Below are positions 7,488 to 16,620 of a stretch of DNA of 64,000 nt, in pieces. Position 1 is the first letter of the stretch, and each line of letters starts with the position of its first letter. A program made the position numbers and the translations under genes. The stretch lies in NCBI GenBank assembly GCA_034408935.1, contig DAOUMV010000007.1:104061-168060 (forward strand), in the 5' to 3' direction. This DNA is from DAOUMF01 sp034408935 (GTDB taxonomy: Bacteria; Chloroflexota; Dehalococcoidia; SM23-28-2; RBG-16-64-32). Under the pieces are notes generated by a model, which was given only the letters and a program-made list of their open reading frames with translations, was not told the DNA's origin and made no database searches.

Positions 7488-9398
7488 ATGCCCAAGACCA
7501 AGGTAAACGAATACACCGCCGCCGATATCCAGGTGCTGGAAGGGCTGGAGGCTGTACGCCGCCGCCCCAGCATGTACATAGGCTCCACCGATTCCCGGGG
7601 CCTCCATCACCTCGTCTACGAGATCGTCGACAACAGCGTCGACGAGGCGATGGCTGGCTTCTGCAACGAGGTGGACGTCCACATCAAACCGGACGGTTCC
7701 GTCGTCGTCTCCGACAACGGCCGCGGCATTCCCATCGACAAGCATCGTCGCACGGGGAAGTCCGCCCTGGAGACGGTCATGACGTACCTCCACGCCGGCG
7801 GCAAGTTCGACCACCAGGCGTACAAGGTATCAGGCGGCCTCCATGGCGTCGGAGCCGCCGTTGTCAACGCCCTGTCCAAGACCATGTGGGTGGAGGTTCG
7901 ACGCGAGGGTAAGACCTACCGGCAGGAGTATTCACGCGGCAAGGCCCTGGGCCCCGCCAAGGTTCTCGGCAACAAGACCCAGGCCAGTGGCACCACCACT
8001 GGATTCATAGCGGACCCCGATATCTTCACCGAGATCGACTTCGACTTCGAGGCCCTGGCCCAGCGATTCCGCGAGATGGCGTTTCTCACCAAGGGCGTCT
8101 GGATCCACTTCACCGACGAGCGCAGCGGACGCGAGGTCAGCTACCACTTCGAGGGGGGCATCAAGTCCTTCGTCAAACGTCTCAATCGCGACCGCAACGA
8201 CCTCCATGATCCCTTCTACATGGAGCGCGCCGTCAACGGCTCTATCGTGGAGGTGGCCCTCCAGTACAACGATAGTTTCACGGAGTCCACCTTCGCCTTC
8301 GCCAACTGCATCAACACCATCGACGGCGGCACCCACCTAACGGGCTTTCGCTCCGCTCTCACCCGCGTCCTCAACGACTACGCCCGCAAGCAGAAGATCC
8401 TCAAGGAGGGCGACTCCAACCTCACGGGTGAGGATGTCCGTGAGGGGCTGGTGGCCGTCGTCAGCGTGAAGCTCCCCGAGCCTCAGTTCGAAGGCCAGAC
8501 CAAGACCCGCTTGGGCAACGCCGAGATGAAGGGCCTCGTGGAATCCGCTATGGGAGAGGAGCTCTCCCGCCATCTGGAGGAGCGTCCCTCCGACGGCCGA
8601 CGCATCATCGAGAAGTGCCTCACCGCTTCGCGTGCCCGTGAGGCCGCCCGCAAGGCCCGCGACCTCGTGATCAAGAAGGGCGTACTGGACTCCTCCATCC
8701 TCCCCGGCAAGCTGGCCGACTGCTCGGAGCGCGACGCCGAACTGCGGGAGATATACATCGTCGAGGGCGACTCCGCCGGTGGCTCCGCCAAGCAGGGCCG
8801 CGACCGCCGCTTCCAGGCCATCCTCCCCCTGCGGGGCAAGATCCTCAACGTGGAGAAGGCCCGCCCCGACAAGATGCTCTCCCACCAGGAGATCAAGGCC
8901 CTCATCACCGCCCTCGGCGCCGGCTTCGGCGAGGAGTTCGATTCCGCCAAGCTCCGCTACCACAGCGTGATCATCATGACCGACGCCGATGTGGACGGCG
9001 CTCACATCCGTACCCTCCTCCTTACCTTCTTCTTCCGCTACATGCGCGAGCTCATCGACGGCGGTTACCTCTACATCGCCCAGCCACCCCTCTACCGCAT
9101 CCAGCACGGCAAGGAAGCCCGCTGGATATACACCGAGAAGGAGAAGGACACCCACCTCAACCGCCTCAAGGACGGCAAGAGCGTGACCGTTCAGCGCTAC
9201 AAGGGTCTTGGCGAGATGAACCCCGACCAGCTCTGGGATACGACCATGGACCCAGCCCGCCGCACCGTCCTCCAGGTCACAGTCGAGGACGGCATGGTGG
9301 CCGACCGCGTCTTTACCCAGCTCATGGGTGAGGAGGTGGCCCCCCGCAAGAGCTTCATCCAGAGCCACTACGACAAGGTCCGCAACCTGGACATCTAG
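7488..9398 (+). CDS. gyrB: DNA gyrase subunit B
   Basis: 636 residues from ATG 7488; an in-frame GTG at 7452 would add 12 residues and neither start has a clear ribosome site. The GHKL ATPase domain has YEIVDNSVDEA and GRGIPID (residues ~40-75). The transducer domain follows, and the TOPRIM domain has YIVEGDSAGGSAKQGRDR and ILPLRGKILNVE (~420-460) plus DADVDGAHIRTLL. The C-terminal RYKGLGEMNPDQLW is the type II topoisomerase signature. With GyrA (not in the window) it introduces negative supercoils. A TTAGAAT-like -10 lies just before 7450, in the divergent gap with the MFS gene. Confidence 0.97.
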   Translation: MPKTKVNEYTAADIQVLEGLEAVRRRPSMYIGSTDSRGLHHLVYEIVDNSVDEAMAGFCNEVDVHIKPDGSVVVSDNGRGIPIDKHRRTGKSALETVMTYLHAGGKFDHQAYKVSGGLHGVGAAVVNALSKTMWVEVRREGKTYRQEYSRGKALGPAKVLGNKTQASGTTTGFIADPDIFTEIDFDFEALAQRFREMAFLTKGVWIHFTDERSGREVSYHFEGGIKSFVKRLNRDRNDLHDPFYMERAVNGSIVEVALQYNDSFTESTFAFANCINTIDGGTHLTGFRSALTRVLNDYARKQKILKEGDSNLTGEDVREGLVAVVSVKLPEPQFEGQTKTRLGNAEMKGLVESAMGEELSRHLEERPSDGRRIIEKCLTASRAREAARKARDLVIKKGVLDSSILPGKLADCSERDAELREIYIVEGDSAGGSAKQGRDRRFQAILPLRGKILNVEKARPDKMLSHQEIKALITALGAGFGEEFDSAKLRYHSVIIMTDADVDGAHIRTLLLTFFFRYMRELIDGGYLYIAQPPLYRIQHGKEARWIYTEKEKDTHLNRLKDGKSVTVQRYKGLGEMNPDQLWDTTMDPARRTVLQVTVEDGMVADRVFTQLMGEEVAPRKSFIQSHYDKVRNLDI

Positions 9399-9429
9399 GC
9401 GAGCGCCCAGGCACTGGAATCGCGACCGC

Positions 9430-10095
9430 GTGACCGACTCCCCGACCTACCAAGGCACCCTCCCCCGGCGGCCGCTGCTGCGCGGGGTGTTCCACCTCCC
9501 GGCGGCTTGCGCAGCCATCGCCGGCCTAGTCCTGCTACTGCTGCTCGCGGACTCCGCGCAGGCATATGTAGGCGGCGCCATCTTCGGGGCCAGTCTGATC
9601 CTGCTGTACACGACCAGCGCCGCCTACCACCGTATCCCCTGGTCGCCGCGCCTCCGGGGCATCGCCCGGCGGCTAGACCACGCCATGATCTTCATCCTCA
9701 TCGCCGGCACATATACGCCCTTCGGTCTCCTGGTGCTCAACACCGCCTGGTGGATCAGCATGCTGTCCGTGGTCTGGGGACTGGCCGGGGCCGGGATCAT
9801 CATGAAGCTGGCCTGGCCGGGGGCCCCCAAGTGGCTCAGCGTCCTCATGTACGCCACCATTGGCTGGCTGGCCCTGATCACAGCGCCCCAGCTCATCTCC
9901 TGGTTCACAGCCGGCCCGCTGGCGCTGCTACTGCTGGGAGGGGTGCTCTATACCGTGGGCGGAGTGGTATACGCCGTGGGAAAGCCCAACCCTTGCCCCC
10001 GAATGTTCGGCTACCACGAGGTCTTCCACCTGCTCGTCATCGCAGGGAGCGTCCTGCACTACTCCCTCGTGGCGGTCTACGTTCTGCCCGCGTAG
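9430..10095 (+). CDS. Hemolysin III family (PAQR-type) membrane protein
   Basis: 221 residues from GTG 9430, 32 nt after gyrB. Seven hydrophobic helices and the HlyIII/PAQR motifs are present: TTSAAYHRIPW, RRLDHAMIFILIAGTYTPF and a C-terminal FGYHEVFHLLVIAGSVLHY, giving the Ser/His/Asp/His metal-binding set of the superfamily. The family are predicted zinc-dependent membrane hydrolases or channels; the hemolysin name is historical. It is probably transcribed with gyrB. Confidence 0.9.
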   Translation: MTDSPTYQGTLPRRPLLRGVFHLPAACAAIAGLVLLLLLADSAQAYVGGAIFGASLILLYTTSAAYHRIPWSPRLRGIARRLDHAMIFILIAGTYTPFGLLVLNTAWWISMLSVVWGLAGAGIIMKLAWPGAPKWLSVLMYATIGWLALITAPQLISWFTAGPLALLLLGGVLYTVGGVVYAVGKPNPCPRMFGYHEVFHLLVIAGSVLHYSLVAVYVLPA

Positions 10096-10116
10096 CGCCC
10101 CCCACCCTAGCCTCCT

Positions 10117-10725
10117 CTAGTCCGTGTACAGCCCGTACTCCCGGATATACGCCTCCACCACCTGCGGCACCAGCGATGCTATCGACAGCCCGCGCCGCAC
10201 CTTATCTCTGATCTCGGTCCCGCTCACGTCCACCGGCGGCATCTTCAGCCAAACGGCGCGATCCAGCAGCCCTGGCAGCCGCCGCGCCTCCTCCTCCACA
10301 GCCTTCCGGGCCACGCCCGCCCGCCTCGCCACCAAGAGCGCTGCCAGCTCCAGGATGCGCCCCGGACGGCCCCAGTTCGGCAGATCCAGCAACGCATCCT
10401 CCCCCAGGATGAAGAAGAGCTCATCGCTCGGCCGCTCCCTCCGCAGGGCCTCTAGCGTATCCGCAGCGTAGGATGGCCCTCCTCTCTCCAACTCCAGCGT
10501 CCCTACCTCAAAGCTCTCCTCTCCCTCCAGCGCCTGTTCGAGCATCGCCAACCGGTGCTCGGCAGACGTGATCTGGCGGTCGGCCTTCCGCCACGGCTGG
10601 CCAGCCGGCACGAACAGGACCCTCTCCAGGCCTACCTCATCGCGGGCAGCTCCGCCCAGCGCCAAGTGTCCCCGGTGCACAGGGTCAAAGGTGCCTCCGA
10701 GGATGCCCAGCCTCAGCCTAGCCAC
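10117..10725 (-). CDS. nadD: Nicotinate-nucleotide adenylyltransferase
   Basis: 202 residues. The nucleotidyltransferase signature GGTFDPVHRGHLAL (HxGH) is at residues 10-23 and VSGTEIRDKVR near residue 170 is the ISSTxIR-type ATP site. FFILGEDALLDLPNW fits NadD substrate binding. It makes nicotinate adenine dinucleotide from NaMN and ATP in NAD synthesis. The start overlaps the end of obg by 13 nt, as is common for obg-nadD operons. Confidence 0.95.
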   Translation of the reverse strand: MARLRLGILGGTFDPVHRGHLALGGAARDEVGLERVLFVPAGQPWRKADRQITSAEHRLAMLEQALEGEESFEVGTLELERGGPSYAADTLEALRRERPSDELFFILGEDALLDLPNWGRPGRILELAALLVARRAGVARKAVEEEARRLPGLLDRAVWLKMPPVDVSGTEIRDKVRRGLSIASLVPQVVEAYIREYGLYTD

Positions 10726-11966
10726 TCCAACTCAACCTTCCCCAGCCATATGCGGTCACCTGGCCGGGCGCCGGCTCGCCGAAGCGCAGCGCTCACACCC
10801 CAGCGGCCCAGGCGCCACCACAGCTCCTGCCTACCCTCCTCCATCTCCACCGGCATCATCTCTGCAAACGTCACTACCTTCTCCCCATTCACCCGGAACC
10901 CATCCCCTTCACGCTGAACTCTAAAGCGCCGACCCAGCGGCTTCGGCCGAACCACAGACGGTGACTCCTCTGCAACCGCGCGGCGCTCACTGGCGAGCAT
11001 CTCTGCCATGTGCTGCACCAACTCTTCAGTACCGCGCCGCTCCGCTGCCGATATGAACTGCACCTCTAGCCCTCTCGCCACCAACCCTGCCTGAAGCTCC
11101 CCCACGCGCTTCTTCACTTCCTCCAGGTCTACCTTGTTCACCACCAGCAACTGGCGTCTCTCCATCAAACCCGTGCTATACTCCAGCATCTCACGGTTCA
11201 CTACATCCATGTCCGAGAGTGGGTCCGCCCGTGTCCCGTCCAGCAGGTGAACAAGCACTCTGGTCCGCTCAATGTGCCGCAGGAAGTCCAACCCTAGGCC
11301 AGCACCGCCATGCGCACCTTCTATGAGCCCTGGGATATCAGCCACGACGAAGCTCCTGTAGCCAACATCCACTACGCCCAGAACAGCTTCCCTCGTAGTA
11401 AAGGGGTAATCCGCCACACGCGGTCGCGCTGCCGATATCGCCCGTAGCAGGGTTGACTTGCCTACGTTCGGCAGGCCAACGATGCCAACATCAGCTAAGA
11501 GCTTCAACTTCAGCTCTACCTTGATCTCCTCGCCAGCCTGACCCCGCTGTGCGATGTGTGGTGCCTGATAGTCTGCCCTCGCGAACCATGCATTGCCCTT
11601 CCCACCAACACCTCCTCTAGCCACCACAACACTCTGCCCCACCTCATCCAGATCCCCCAGAAGCGCCCCTTCCTTAGCCTCACGCACCTCTGTCCCCACA
11701 GGAACAGCAAGCACAATATCCCTCCCTCTACGTCCCTTTCTCCCTCCTCCCTGACCATGCTGCCCTCGCTCCGCCTTATACAGCCGTCGCTGCCCTAACT
11801 CTCTCAACGTGCTCACTGAGGACGCAGCGACAACCATAACACTACCCCCATTCCCTCCATCTCCACCATCAGGACCGCCACGTGGCACGTACTTCTCACG
11901 GCGAAAGCTTACACAACCGTTACCCCCCTGCCCACCTCTAGCTCGCATCCACAGTTCGTCAATCAT
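10713..11966 (-). CDS. obg: Obg-family GTPase (ObgE/CgtA)
   Basis: 417 residues. The glycine-rich Obg fold has GGQGGNGCVSFRREKYVPRGG and DGGDGGNGG at the N-terminus. The GTPase domain shows G1 GLPNVGKST (~residue 165), DIPGLIEGAHGGAGLG and NKVDL. The last ~75 residues form the OCT domain found in Gram-positive and Chloroflexi-type Obg. The protein is a ribosome-assembly and stress GTPase. The coding strand is strongly G-rich and C-poor, opposite to the adjacent dnaA, which is C-rich on the same strand. See the candidate origin between them. Confidence 0.96.
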   Translation of the reverse strand: MIDELWMRARGGQGGNGCVSFRREKYVPRGGPDGGDGGNGGSVMVVAASSVSTLRELGQRRLYKAERGQHGQGGGRKGRRGRDIVLAVPVGTEVREAKEGALLGDLDEVGQSVVVARGGVGGKGNAWFARADYQAPHIAQRGQAGEEIKVELKLKLLADVGIVGLPNVGKSTLLRAISAARPRVADYPFTTREAVLGVVDVGYRSFVVADIPGLIEGAHGGAGLGLDFLRHIERTRVLVHLLDGTRADPLSDMDVVNREMLEYSTGLMERRQLLVVNKVDLEEVKKRVGELQAGLVARGLEVQFISAAERRGTEELVQHMAEMLASERRAVAEESPSVVRPKPLGRRFRVQREGDGFRVNGEKVVTFAEMMPVEMEEGRQELWWRLGRWGVSAALRRAGARPGDRIWLGKVELEWLG

Positions 11967-12164
11967 CTGCTACTTTACTCTATCAACAACTCCATAATGA
12001 GAAGCATGTCGTGTGAGTAGTATAGGGGATGGTAGTCATAGTAGGCGTGTGTGACCTGTTGATGGTATTGCCGGAGGAATGGGTTATAGAGGTGGGATTG
12101 GTTGGGAATGAGTGTGGGGATGTTGCCCACGGATGTTGGAAGTGTTGGGTGGAGGGAGGGAGTC
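11967..12164. other. Intergenic region obg-dnaA, candidate replication-origin switch point
   Basis: This 198-bp gap contains an A+T-rich start (11967-12000), then about 160 nt where the plus strand is G/T-rich with very few C. Left of it the plus strand is C-rich (obg, and gyrB on the other strand); right of it the plus strand is G-rich (dnaA). That is the polarity expected at an origin, with G-rich leading strands on both sides. DnaA-box matches are only partial (TTGCCCACG near 12123). A small ORF on the plus strand here is not credible. Confidence 0.35.
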
Positions 12165-13520
12165 CTAGCGGAGCGCGGAAGAGCGGATTTCAGTTAGCTG
12201 GTGTCGCCGCGCAGCAGTGTTGAGATAGGTGGATGCTTTACGGCAACCGTGGATTACTGTGGAGTGGTCACGGTTGCCAAGCAGGTGTCCAATGGCTTTG
12301 AGAGGTAGTTGAGCGTCCTCACGGAGGAGGTACATGGCTATATGGCGAGCCTCAGCGATGGGCTTGGCGCGGCTGGGTCCAGTGAGGGCCTCGGGTGATG
12401 TATTGAAGTAGCGGGCGACGCGCTGGATGATAGCTTGAGGATTCGGTGGTTCGGAAGGACGTGGTGGAGTGAGCGCGTTGAGGGCAGCTATGGCGAGTCG
12501 TTCATCGATTGGGGAGCGAGCTAGCCGTGCATAGGCAGTTACACGGTTGAGGAGGCCCTCGAGTTCACGGATGTTGTCCTGAGCGCGGTCAGCGATGAGC
12601 TGGGCAACCTGGGGAGTCAGATTCAGCCGCTGTTCGAGGGACTTGACACGGAGAATCGCCACCCGGGTATTGTCGTCTGGCGGCTGGATGTCTACGATAA
12701 GCCCCCACTGGAAGCGGGAGCAGAGACGGCTTTGCAGGCCGGTTATGGTCTTAGGTGGGCGGTCGCAGGTGAGAACGAGTTGGCAAGCGGCAGCGTGGAG
12801 ATCGTTGAAAGTGTGGAAGAACTCCTCCTGCGTGCGCTCCTTCCCGGAGAGGAACTGGATGTCATCTATGAGGAGGACATGAGCAGACCGGTATCTGTGG
12901 CGAAAGTCGTCCTGTGTGCCGTGGGTGATGGCGGTGAGGAAATCGTTTGTGAACTGCTCGCTGGTAGTGTAGATGACATGGCGATGCCCGTTGGCGCTGC
13001 GGTGAGCGATTGCGCGGAGGAGGTGAGTTTTGCCGAGGCCAGTGCCACCATAGATGAAGAGGGGGTTATATCCCTGGGCTGGTTGGTCGGCTGCGGCCAG
13101 GGCGGCGGCCGCGGCCAGGCGGTTGCCGTCTCCGACGACGAAGCGGTCGAAGGTGAACTTGGCGTCGAGCCTGGTTGGTGGGCTGGGACTGGCTGTGGCA
13201 GTGGCGGGGCGAGCCGTTCCTAGAGGGGGGAGAGACTCCGCTTCGTGACCGTTGCCGCCGCGTGAGGGAGAGACGACTTGGAAGCGGACGCTGACTTCGT
13301 GCCCGAGGATGGCGCTGACGGTACGAGCGATGACGGGCCGCATCTTTCCACCGAGCCACTCGCTGACGAAGTCGGAAGGCGTTCCAACAAGGAAGGTGCC
13401 ATTGTCGGTGGCGAGGCCCACCGTATCCTTGAGCCACGTGTCGAAATTGGGGCGGGTGACCTGGAGCTGGAGCTGTCCGAGGGCAGTGTCCCATGCACGG
13501 CGGGCAACAGGGTCTTCCAT
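12165..13520 (-). CDS. dnaA: Chromosomal replication initiator DnaA
   Basis: 451 residues from ATG 13520 with GGAGGGG upstream; an in-frame ATG at 13592 is less likely. Domain I begins ARRAWDTALGQLQ, a Pro/Ser/Thr linker follows (~95-135), and AAA+ domain III has GGTGLGKTHLLRAI (Walker A) and VLLIDDIQFLSGKERTQEEFFHTFN (Walker B). The domain IV DNA-binding signature appears as GNRDHSTVIHGCRK near residue 425. It initiates replication at DnaA boxes. A promoter-like pair lies at 13583-13612. The coaX gene is divergent. Confidence 0.97.
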   Translation of the reverse strand: MEDPVARRAWDTALGQLQLQVTRPNFDTWLKDTVGLATDNGTFLVGTPSDFVSEWLGGKMRPVIARTVSAILGHEVSVRFQVVSPSRGGNGHEAESLPPLGTARPATATASPSPPTRLDAKFTFDRFVVGDGNRLAAAAALAAADQPAQGYNPLFIYGGTGLGKTHLLRAIAHRSANGHRHVIYTTSEQFTNDFLTAITHGTQDDFRHRYRSAHVLLIDDIQFLSGKERTQEEFFHTFNDLHAAACQLVLTCDRPPKTITGLQSRLCSRFQWGLIVDIQPPDDNTRVAILRVKSLEQRLNLTPQVAQLIADRAQDNIRELEGLLNRVTAYARLARSPIDERLAIAALNALTPPRPSEPPNPQAIIQRVARYFNTSPEALTGPSRAKPIAEARHIAMYLLREDAQLPLKAIGHLLGNRDHSTVIHGCRKASTYLNTAARRHQLTEIRSSALR

Positions 13521-13582
13521 CGGTTTCCCCTCCGTAGGGCGCAGTGAGGTGGGCCGGGCGACTTGAGGGAGCGGACGGCGGA

Positions 13583-13612
13583 ACGATAGCAATCGGTAAG
13601 CAAGGGGGTCAA
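13583..13612 (-). promoter_or_regulatory. Putative sigma70 promoter of dnaA
   Basis: On the minus strand TTGACC (13612-13607) is separated by 18 bases from TATCGT (13588-13583), about 60 nt upstream of the dnaA start. The -10 is imperfect. Confidence 0.4.
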
Positions 13613-13781
13613 GGATTTTATGACAAGGATGGTGGCCTACGTGGACAGAATGTGGTCCCTTTTCTTGTGGGCAAAACGTTTAACCTTCGATGCCCATTGT
13701 GAGTGGGGTCGTGTCCGCCGGGGCGGTCGCTCATTGCGCCTGTTATAATGTCCACGCCGTCGTGGAGGCGACCGAGCAGAA

Positions 13782-14552
13782 GTGCTACTAGCCGTAGATG
13801 TGGGCAATACGACCGTGACCTTGGGGGTTTTTGAGAGCGAGACCCTCAGGGCAACTTGGCGCTTCTCCACCGATGTGGACAAGCTGGCAGACGAGTATGG
13901 TGTGCTGATGACCAGCCTCGTTTCCCATGAGGGGATCGACATCGCCGACATCGATGCGGCGGTGATGGGGAGCGTGGTGCCGGACCTGGACCCGGTGTTT
14001 GAGAAGGTGTGCGCTCGCTACTTCGACGTACGGCCGCTGGTGTTGGCGACCGGGGTGCGCACGGGGCTCCGTATCGTGTACGACACTCCCCGGGACGTAG
14101 GGGTCGACCGTGTCGCCGATGCCGTGGCGGCTCTCCATCTCTACGGGCCGCCGCCGATGGTGATCGTGGACCTGGGGACGGGCACCGTATTCGACGGCAT
14201 CAGCAAGGAGGGGGACTACGTGGGTGGCGCCATCGCCCCCGGCCTGGGTATCGCTGCGGAGGCGTTGTTCCAACGGGCAGCCAAGCTACACCGGGTGGAA
14301 CTCACCCGCCCCAAGTCGGCCGTTGGCGGCAACACCGTGGCAGCGATTCAGTCAGGGCTCGTGTTCGGCTATGTCGGGCTGGTGGAAGGGATCGTGGGGC
14401 GCTTCAAGGAGGAGCTGGGCACGGGCACTAAGGTGATCGCCACCGGCGGCTACGCCGACCTCATCGCCCGTGAGACTGATGTCATCGATACGGTGAACGT
14501 GGACCTCACGCTGGTGGGGCTGCGCATCATCTATGAGCTGAATCGCGGGTAG
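13782..14552 (+). CDS. coaX: Type III pantothenate kinase
   Basis: 256 residues from GTG 13782. The ASKHA fold is clear: VDVGNTTVTLGVFE at the N-terminus, DVGVDRVADAVAA, MVIVDLGTGTVFDGIS, GGAIAPGLGIAAEALF and IATGGYADLIA. It phosphorylates pantothenate, the first step to CoA. It is followed 23 nt later by coaBC, so two CoA steps are in one operon. A TATAAT box at 13744-13749 is a likely -10; no convincing -35 is visible. Confidence 0.96.
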   Translation: MLLAVDVGNTTVTLGVFESETLRATWRFSTDVDKLADEYGVLMTSLVSHEGIDIADIDAAVMGSVVPDLDPVFEKVCARYFDVRPLVLATGVRTGLRIVYDTPRDVGVDRVADAVAALHLYGPPPMVIVDLGTGTVFDGISKEGDYVGGAIAPGLGIAAEALFQRAAKLHRVELTRPKSAVGGNTVAAIQSGLVFGYVGLVEGIVGRFKEELGTGTKVIATGGYADLIARETDVIDTVNVDLTLVGLRIIYELNRG

Positions 14553-14575
14553 CGCCGTCTGGGTGAAAGAGCGAG

Positions 14576-15772
14576 ATGTACAATCTGACTGACCGAAACA
14601 TCGTCCTCGGGGTGAGCGGCAGCATCGCCGCCTACAAGGCCGCGGATCTGGCGAGCAAGCTCACCCAGGCCGGCGCCAAGGTGGATGTTCTCCTCACACC
14701 GGCGGCGACGCGCTTTGTCTCGGCGCTCACCTTTCAAGGGGTCAGCGGACGGCCCGCCTTCGTGGACATGTTCGACACTGCGTCCGGTGCGTCGGAGCTG
14801 CACATCGAGCTGGCCCGCCGTGCCGACGTCGTGGTTATCGCTCCGGCTACTGCCACTACTATCGGCCGGGTGGCGCTGGGCCTGGCGAAGGACATGGTGA
14901 GCCTTACCGCCCTGGCCACGCGGGCCCCCATCGTCGTGTGCCCAGCCATGGATTCCCAGATGTTCGAGCATGCGGCCACTCAGGGACACCTGGAGACGCT
15001 GCGCAGCCGCGGCGTGCACGTTGTGGGCCCGGAGGTGGGCCGCCTAGCCTCGGGTCAGTTCGGCCTGGGCCGCATGTCTGAGGTTGACAGCATTATGGGG
15101 GCTGTCAGATACGTGTTGGGTAGGGATGGAGACTTAGCTGGTAAAAAAGTCGTGGTCAGCGCCGGCGGCACGCAGGAGCCTATCGACCCCGTCCGCTACG
15201 TCGGCAACTACTCCTCAGGGAAGATGGGCTACGCTGTGGCCGAGGCTGCCCGCGACCGGGGCGCGGATGTCGTTCTGGTCAGCGGGCCGGCGGCGTTGGA
15301 CGCTCCCTACGCTGTGCGGGTGGTCTCAGTGCACCGGGCAGCGGAGATGCGCGACGCCGTGGTGGCCGAGTGTGCCGACGCCGATGCCGTGATCATGGCG
15401 GCCGCTGTGGCCGACTACCAGCCGGCAGAGGCCGCAGGCCAGAAGATCAAGCGTCGGCAGGAGGAACTGGGTCTCTCCCTGGTGCGGACGCCGGACATCC
15501 TGGTGGAGGTGGGGCGGCGGCGGGGGCTGATCAGGGTAGGGTTTGCAGCCGAGAGCGAGAAGCTGGTGGCCAACGCCCGGGGCAAGCTAGAGAAGAAGGG
15601 GCTGGATCTCATTGCCGCCAACAATGTGACGGCTAAGGGTTCCGGCTTCGGCTCGGACACCAACAAGGTGACGCTCTTGGACCGCGATGGGAAGGAAGAG
15701 ATGCCGCTCATGGGCAAGTATGAAGTCGCGGGCCGGATCCTGGATCGTGTAGTGTCCCTTATCGGCGGGTAG
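14576..15772 (+). CDS. coaBC: Bifunctional phosphopantothenoylcysteine decarboxylase/phosphopantothenate-cysteine ligase
   Basis: 398 residues. The N-terminal CoaC flavoprotein domain has GVSGSIAAYKAADLASKL and LTPAATRFVS; the substrate-binding PXMNXXMW motif reads PAMDSQMF, with Asp for the usual Asn. The C-terminal CoaB ligase domain has VVSAGGTQEPIDPVRYVGN, SSGKMGYAVAEAA and AAVADYQPAEAAGQKIKR. Together they turn 4'-phosphopantothenate and cysteine into 4'-phosphopantetheine. It is in an operon with coaX. Confidence 0.95.
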   Translation: MYNLTDRNIVLGVSGSIAAYKAADLASKLTQAGAKVDVLLTPAATRFVSALTFQGVSGRPAFVDMFDTASGASELHIELARRADVVVIAPATATTIGRVALGLAKDMVSLTALATRAPIVVCPAMDSQMFEHAATQGHLETLRSRGVHVVGPEVGRLASGQFGLGRMSEVDSIMGAVRYVLGRDGDLAGKKVVVSAGGTQEPIDPVRYVGNYSSGKMGYAVAEAARDRGADVVLVSGPAALDAPYAVRVVSVHRAAEMRDAVVAECADADAVIMAAAVADYQPAEAAGQKIKRRQEELGLSLVRTPDILVEVGRRRGLIRVGFAAESEKLVANARGKLEKKGLDLIAANNVTAKGSGFGSDTNKVTLLDRDGKEEMPLMGKYEVAGRILDRVVSLIGG

Positions 15773-15778
15773 AGGCAC

Positions 15779-16609
15779 GTGGCGTACGAGACGATCATCT
15801 ACGAGACGGACGGCCCGCTGGCCCGGATTACCCTCAATCGCCCTGAGCGGCTCAACGCTATCATCCTGAAGACGCCCGACGAACTGGAGCGGGCCGTGGG
15901 CGAGGCCAACGCCAATCCGCAGGTGCGCGTTATCATCCTGCGCGGTGCCGGGCGGGCTTTCTGTGCTGGCTACGATCTGACGCCGGGTTTGTTCACGGGG
16001 CCCGCGCAGTGGGACCCCGTGGCGGATTATTCCATGATGACCGCTCTGGTCGCCAAGTTCATGAGCTTGTGGTACAGCCGCAAGCCCACCATCGCCCAGG
16101 TGCACGGCTGGTGCGTGGCTGGCGGCACCGACATGGTGCTATGCAGCGATCTCATCGTGGCGGCGGAGGACGCTCAGATCGGCTATGCCCCGGCGCGGGT
16201 GTGGGGCTCCCCGACGACGGCGATGTGGGTCTACCGCTTGGGTGCGGAGTGGGCCAAGCGTCTGCTGCTGACCGGGGACCCGGTGGACGGGCGCACGGCT
16301 GAGCGCATCGGGCTCATCCATCAGGCCGTCCCGGCGGCCGATTTGGAGGGGAAGGTCGAGGAGCTGGCCCGACGCATGGCTCAGATACCCGTGTCTCAAC
16401 TGGTGTCGATGAAGCTGCTCGTGAACCAGGCGTATGAGAACATGGGTCTGCGGACCACACAGCTTCTGGGGTCCATCCTGGATGGGCTTATGAGGCACAC
16501 CCCTGAAGGATTGGCGTGGCGCAAATTAATCGATGAGAAGGGCATCCAAGAGGCGCTACGGCAGCGCGACGCGCCCTTCGGTGACTACAGCGCTGGTCGG
16601 AAGTCGTGA
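15779..16609 (+). CDS. Enoyl-CoA hydratase/isomerase (crotonase) family protein
   Basis: 276 residues from GTG 15779, six bases after coaBC. Crotonase motifs: LARITLNRPERLNAI, RVIILRGAGRAFCAGYDL (oxyanion hole), and HGWCVAGGTDMVLCSDLIVAAEDAQIG. The CAGxD segment and the GGT of the second loop are intact. The catalytic Glu positions of classic hydratases are not obvious (APARVWGSPTTAMW), so hydratase, isomerase or hydrolase chemistry is open. Its last codons overlap the next transcript's translation region. Confidence 0.85.
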   Translation: MAYETIIYETDGPLARITLNRPERLNAIILKTPDELERAVGEANANPQVRVIILRGAGRAFCAGYDLTPGLFTGPAQWDPVADYSMMTALVAKFMSLWYSRKPTIAQVHGWCVAGGTDMVLCSDLIVAAEDAQIGYAPARVWGSPTTAMWVYRLGAEWAKRLLLTGDPVDGRTAERIGLIHQAVPAADLEGKVEELARRMAQIPVSQLVSMKLLVNQAYENMGLRTTQLLGSILDGLMRHTPEGLAWRKLIDEKGIQEALRQRDAPFGDYSAGRKS

Positions 16610-16620
16610 AGGAGGTCGTT

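Noticed and set aside
8337..9368. A 343-residue open frame antisense to gyrB
   Set aside because: It is fully covered by gyrB with intact family motifs; composition is typical of a shadow frame.
12029..12223. A plus-strand ORF between obg and dnaA
   Set aside because: It lies in a G/T-rich stretch, overlaps dnaA's end and has no protein-like pattern.
13640..13780. DnaA boxes in the dnaA-coaX gap
   Set aside because: Only partial matches (TTGCCCACA-like near 13665) were seen, with no cluster.
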